From Bacillus sp. REN16 (GTDB lineage Bacteria; Bacillota; Bacilli; Bacillales; Bacillaceae_L), in NCBI RefSeq assembly GCF_020731355.1, contig NZ_JAJFZK010000001.1:62001-126000 (forward strand): a DNA stretch of 64,000 nucleotides. Direction: 5' to 3'. Shown here piece by piece: positions 61,970 to 64,000 of the stretch (its first letter is position 1; every line of letters begins with the position of its first letter). The notes beneath the pieces are model-generated. The model was not told the DNA's origin and did no database searches. It worked only from the letters and a program-made list of their open reading frames with translations. Made by a program: the position numbers and the translations under genes.

Positions 61970-62329
61970 ATGACGTCAACTAAACCTTTGCTTTATGGAG
62001 TGTTAATCGGGAGTATTATCGGTGGTGTTTCAGTCCTTTTAAGTACGCCATCTTCTGGAAAAGAATTTAGAAATAATTTAAAGAATAATCAAAAACATAT
62101 AAAAGATTCCCTATCTCAAGTAATTTATGAAGGGAAATCTCTTACCGATCAAGTTTCAAAGTCAACTAAACAAGCGGTCACTACAATAACCGAAGTTTCT
62201 GGGGAGTTAAAGCATTCATTTAATCATTGGAAAAAAGAAATTGAGGATAATCAAAAAAATATTCAAAAAGAGCTTTCAGAAATAGAGAGCGCTTTAGAAA
62301 ACCTCGAAAAAACGCTGACAACCAAGTAA
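61970..62329 (+). CDS. yhaH: YtxH-domain protein YhaH
   Basis: ATG 61970 is chosen (AGGAGTG upstream); 119 residues. The YtxH motif GVLIGSIIGGVSVLLSTPSSGKE forms a Gly-rich membrane helix at the N-terminus, followed by a long amphipathic coiled coil (residues ~30-115). It is a membrane-anchored stress/envelope-type protein of unknown function. B. subtilis yhaH is next to scoC, as here. Confidence 0.88.
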   Translation: MTSTKPLLYGVLIGSIIGGVSVLLSTPSSGKEFRNNLKNNQKHIKDSLSQVIYEGKSLTDQVSKSTKQAVTTITEVSGELKHSFNHWKKEIEDNQKNIQKELSEIESALENLEKTLTTK

Positions 62330-62438
62330 ATATAAAATTTTTTAGCCTAATTGAAAAATTTCGTAAATTTACATCTTTATTAATTTTTATTTTATTGGCA
62401 TAATAGTAATAAGAGAAAATAGAAAAGTGGGTGAATCT

Positions 62439-63017
62439 ATGAAACATGAAGAAAAAATGGCCTCCATCAAAGAAGCGCTCCTTTTTAGTCAAAGAATCGC
62501 ACAACTAAGTAAGGCATTATGGAAGTCTATTGAAAAGGACTGGCAGCAATGGATCAAGCCTTATGACTTAAATATTAATGAGCATCACATTATTTGGATA
62601 GCGTATCATTTGAAAGGTGCTTCTATTTCAGAGATTGCTAAATTTGGAGTTATGCATGTTTCGACAGCATTTAACTTTTCTAAAAAGTTAGAGGAACGTG
62701 GACTGCTACAATTTTCAAAAAAAGAAAACGATAAGCGTAACACATATATCGAATTGACTCCAGATGGAGAAGCAATCTTTTTGAAAATTGTTGAAGCCTA
62801 TAATCCTACTAAAAATGGGGTATTGGAAGGTGCAATTCCACTTAAGAAACTTTACGGGAAGTTTCCGGAAATCGTTGAAGTAATGAGCATTGTCCGCAAT
62901 ATTTACGGGGATGATTATATGGAAATCTTCGAAAAATCCTTCAAAAATTTTGAAGATGATTTTATTGAGGTAGATGGAAAGCTTTACAAACGAGTTGAAG
63001 AAAAATTAGAAATGTAA
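62439..63017 (+). CDS. scoC: Transition-state regulator ScoC (Hpr), MarR family
   Basis: ATG 62439 is chosen (GGGTGA upstream) and removes four residues of the longer frame; 192 residues. The winged-helix region [20 protein letters not shown], then [20 protein letters not shown] (recognition helix) and [20 protein letters not shown] (wing) are typical of Hpr/ScoC, with a C-terminal helical extension ending in an acidic stretch. It represses protease, oligopeptide-permease and sporulation genes in the transition to stationary phase. Slightly shorter than the B. subtilis protein. Confidence 0.9.
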   Translation: MKHEEKMASIKEALLFSQRIAQLSKALWKSIEKDWQQWIKPYDLNINEHHIIWIAYHLKGASISEIAKFGVMHVSTAFNFSKKLEERGLLQFSKKENDKRNTYIELTPDGEAIFLKIVEAYNPTKNGVLEGAIPLKKLYGKFPEIVEVMSIVRNIYGDDYMEIFEKSFKNFEDDFIEVDGKLYKRVEEKLEM

Positions 63018-63028
63018 TCGATTATGTA

Positions 63029-63070
63029 AAAGCGGCGTGAAACTAACAAATCCCTCCGCTTTTTATTTTT
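63029..63070 (+). terminator. Possible terminator of scoC
   Basis: AAAGCGG / CCGCTTT with a 20-nt loop, followed by TTATTTTTTG. The large loop makes this weak. Confidence 0.45.
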
Positions 63071-63283
63071 TGAAAATATGCTCAATTCTTCACGATTTTT
63101 ACGGATAATCGCGAAAAAAGTCGAAAAACCACGTATTTTATCGTTCTTTTGGATACCTATTGCATTTTTGTGAGAAACAAAGTAAAGTAATTTAGTAAGT
63201 TTAGAGTATCTAATTTAAACAAAAAACTTTGGATATGATGTCTACTTATTTTAACTTCTTATGAATGCGGATGGTGATTTAGT

Positions 63284-63823
63284 ATGACTTGTTGGAAAAC
63301 CATTAATCTTTCAAAGGATTATGGATTCCATCGAATTAACTTGATATCCTTGATATCAATGTTCATAGCATTTATTATCTTTTATTTACCAATGAATCTC
63401 ATGTACTCTTCGATTCGACTTAGTGCAGATGGATCAACTTATTTTTTATTAGCCTTATTATTGATTTATCCGATACACGCCATGTTGCATGTATTACCTT
63501 TCTGGATTACTGGTAAGAAGCTTACAGTATCAATTAAAAGGATGTACGGAATCATTCCAATTGTTTCAAAACGATCAAAACATTCACTTTCTAAACCGTT
63601 TATCCTTATTGTAATGGGAACACCATTTTTACTTATTACAGCAATTATGCTTGGGGCGTGTCTTGTATTTCCAGGCTATATTCATTATTTTTCTATTATT
63701 TCAGCAATCAATTTTGGTTTATGTGTTCCTGACTTTATTCATTTGGGGCAGTTTATAAAAGCGCCAAAATCTTGTACGGTTGAAGAAATAGAAGACGGCT
63801 ATGATATTTTAATCCACAATTAA
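63284..63823 (+). CDS. DUF3267-type membrane protein
   Basis: 179 residues; GGTGAT upstream is weak. Four hydrophobic helices are separated by short loops. HAMLHVLPFW near residue 65 has the HxxxH metal-binding look seen in DUF3267 zinc-metalloprotease-like proteins, followed by an Arg/Lys-rich cytoplasmic loop (GKKLTVSIKRMYGIIPIVSKRSKHS). The later sequence lacks a clear third ligand, though VPDFIHLGQFIKAPK near 149-163 contains Asp and His. Located downstream of scoC; function unknown. Confidence 0.7.
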   Translation: MTCWKTINLSKDYGFHRINLISLISMFIAFIIFYLPMNLMYSSIRLSADGSTYFLLALLLIYPIHAMLHVLPFWITGKKLTVSIKRMYGIIPIVSKRSKHSLSKPFILIVMGTPFLLITAIMLGACLVFPGYIHYFSIISAINFGLCVPDFIHLGQFIKAPKSCTVEEIEDGYDILIHN

Positions 63824-63825
63824 GC

Positions 63826-63924
63826 TTTTACTTTATTCAGCACGACCCTACTTCTAAAAGTGGGGATAATTTTATAAAGAGAACAAATTTTGTGGAGGGA
63901 ACCATCCCGACTGAATAAAGTAAA
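63826..63924. repeat. Inverted-repeat-flanked intergenic element
   Basis: TTTACTTTATTCAG (63827-63840) and CTGAATAAAGTAAA (63911-63924) are perfect 14-nt inverted repeats bounding about 98 bp that contain a further hairpin (CCCTACTT / AGTGGGG). No gene or target-site duplication is visible. The right flank up to 64000 (starting TGCCTCCGGCGGATGCCACG) resembles dispersed Bacillaceae intergenic repeats. Confidence 0.5.
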
Positions 63925-64000
63925 TGCCTCCGGCGGATGCCACGATTTTTCAAAGGAAATTTTTCGAGCATAAGATCAAAGACTAAGAACGCCACTTCCT

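Overview
The window is a chromosomal segment of a low-GC, endospore-forming Bacillaceae bacterium (Bacillus/Neobacillus/Mesobacillus-like). Evidence is the strong A/G-rich ribosome binding sites, GTG and TTG starts, sporulation genes (spoVR, an alpha/beta SASP gene, YheC/YheD coat-associated ATP-grasp genes, ScoC/Hpr) and gene order that follows Bacillus subtilis: pgcA-yhdB-yhdC-spoVR at the left end, and sspB-yheE-yheD-yheC / yheB-yheA-yhaX-hemZ / yhaR-like-yhzD-yhaQ-yhaP-yhaO-yhaN-yhaM / yhaH-scoC in the right half. No rRNA, canonical tRNA, CRISPR array, prophage or insertion sequence was found.

Layout. 1-3.5 kb: end of phosphoglucomutase, a palindromic dispersed repeat, YhdB, YhdC, SpoVR. 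3.5-15 kb: accessory transporters and membrane proteins (RND efflux pump, DGC zinc protein, SulP transporter, holin-like protein, EcsC protein, paired fluoride channels, minimal FAD protein, MarR-controlled MFS pump). 15-22 kb: YhgE-type membrane protein, stand-alone GTP cyclohydrolase II, small potassium channel, phosphate transporter with its PhoU-like partner. 22.3-25.9 kb: a tight four-gene operon of a BtaA-like 3-amino-3-carboxypropyl transferase, two GNAT-fold proteins and a haem-oxygenase-like diiron enzyme, behind a pair of palindromic operators; the transferase gene carries an apparent frameshift. 26-32 kb: a class A PBP, the SigW-type flotillin operon, and a SigY-type ECF sigma operon with its own autoregulatory promoter. 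32-39 kb: MoeB-like enzyme, an FNR-type promoter driving a truncated haemoglobin, a CNNM protein, small spore proteins, MsmX ATPase. 39-45 kb: four tandem ATP-grasp paralogues plus YheE. 45-64 kb: conserved yhe/yha genes with a three-gene fatty-acid degradation block under probable CcpA control, and the YhaO/YhaN/YhaM nuclease group.

The two observations that most deserve follow-up are (1) a 60-nt tRNA-like cloverleaf with an encoded discriminator and CCA lying in the predicted 5' leader of the SASP gene, downstream of a good SigG promoter (36381-36440), and (2) the BtaA-like/GNAT/diiron operon at 22.3-25.9 kb, which looks like a small-molecule or modified-lipid pathway that I cannot assign. 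Other regulatory signals readable directly are a perfect MarR palindrome, an orphan TetR-type operator before yhgE, cre sites before the beta-oxidation genes and msmX, and an FNR box exactly 41.5 bp from the inferred start site of the haemoglobin gene.
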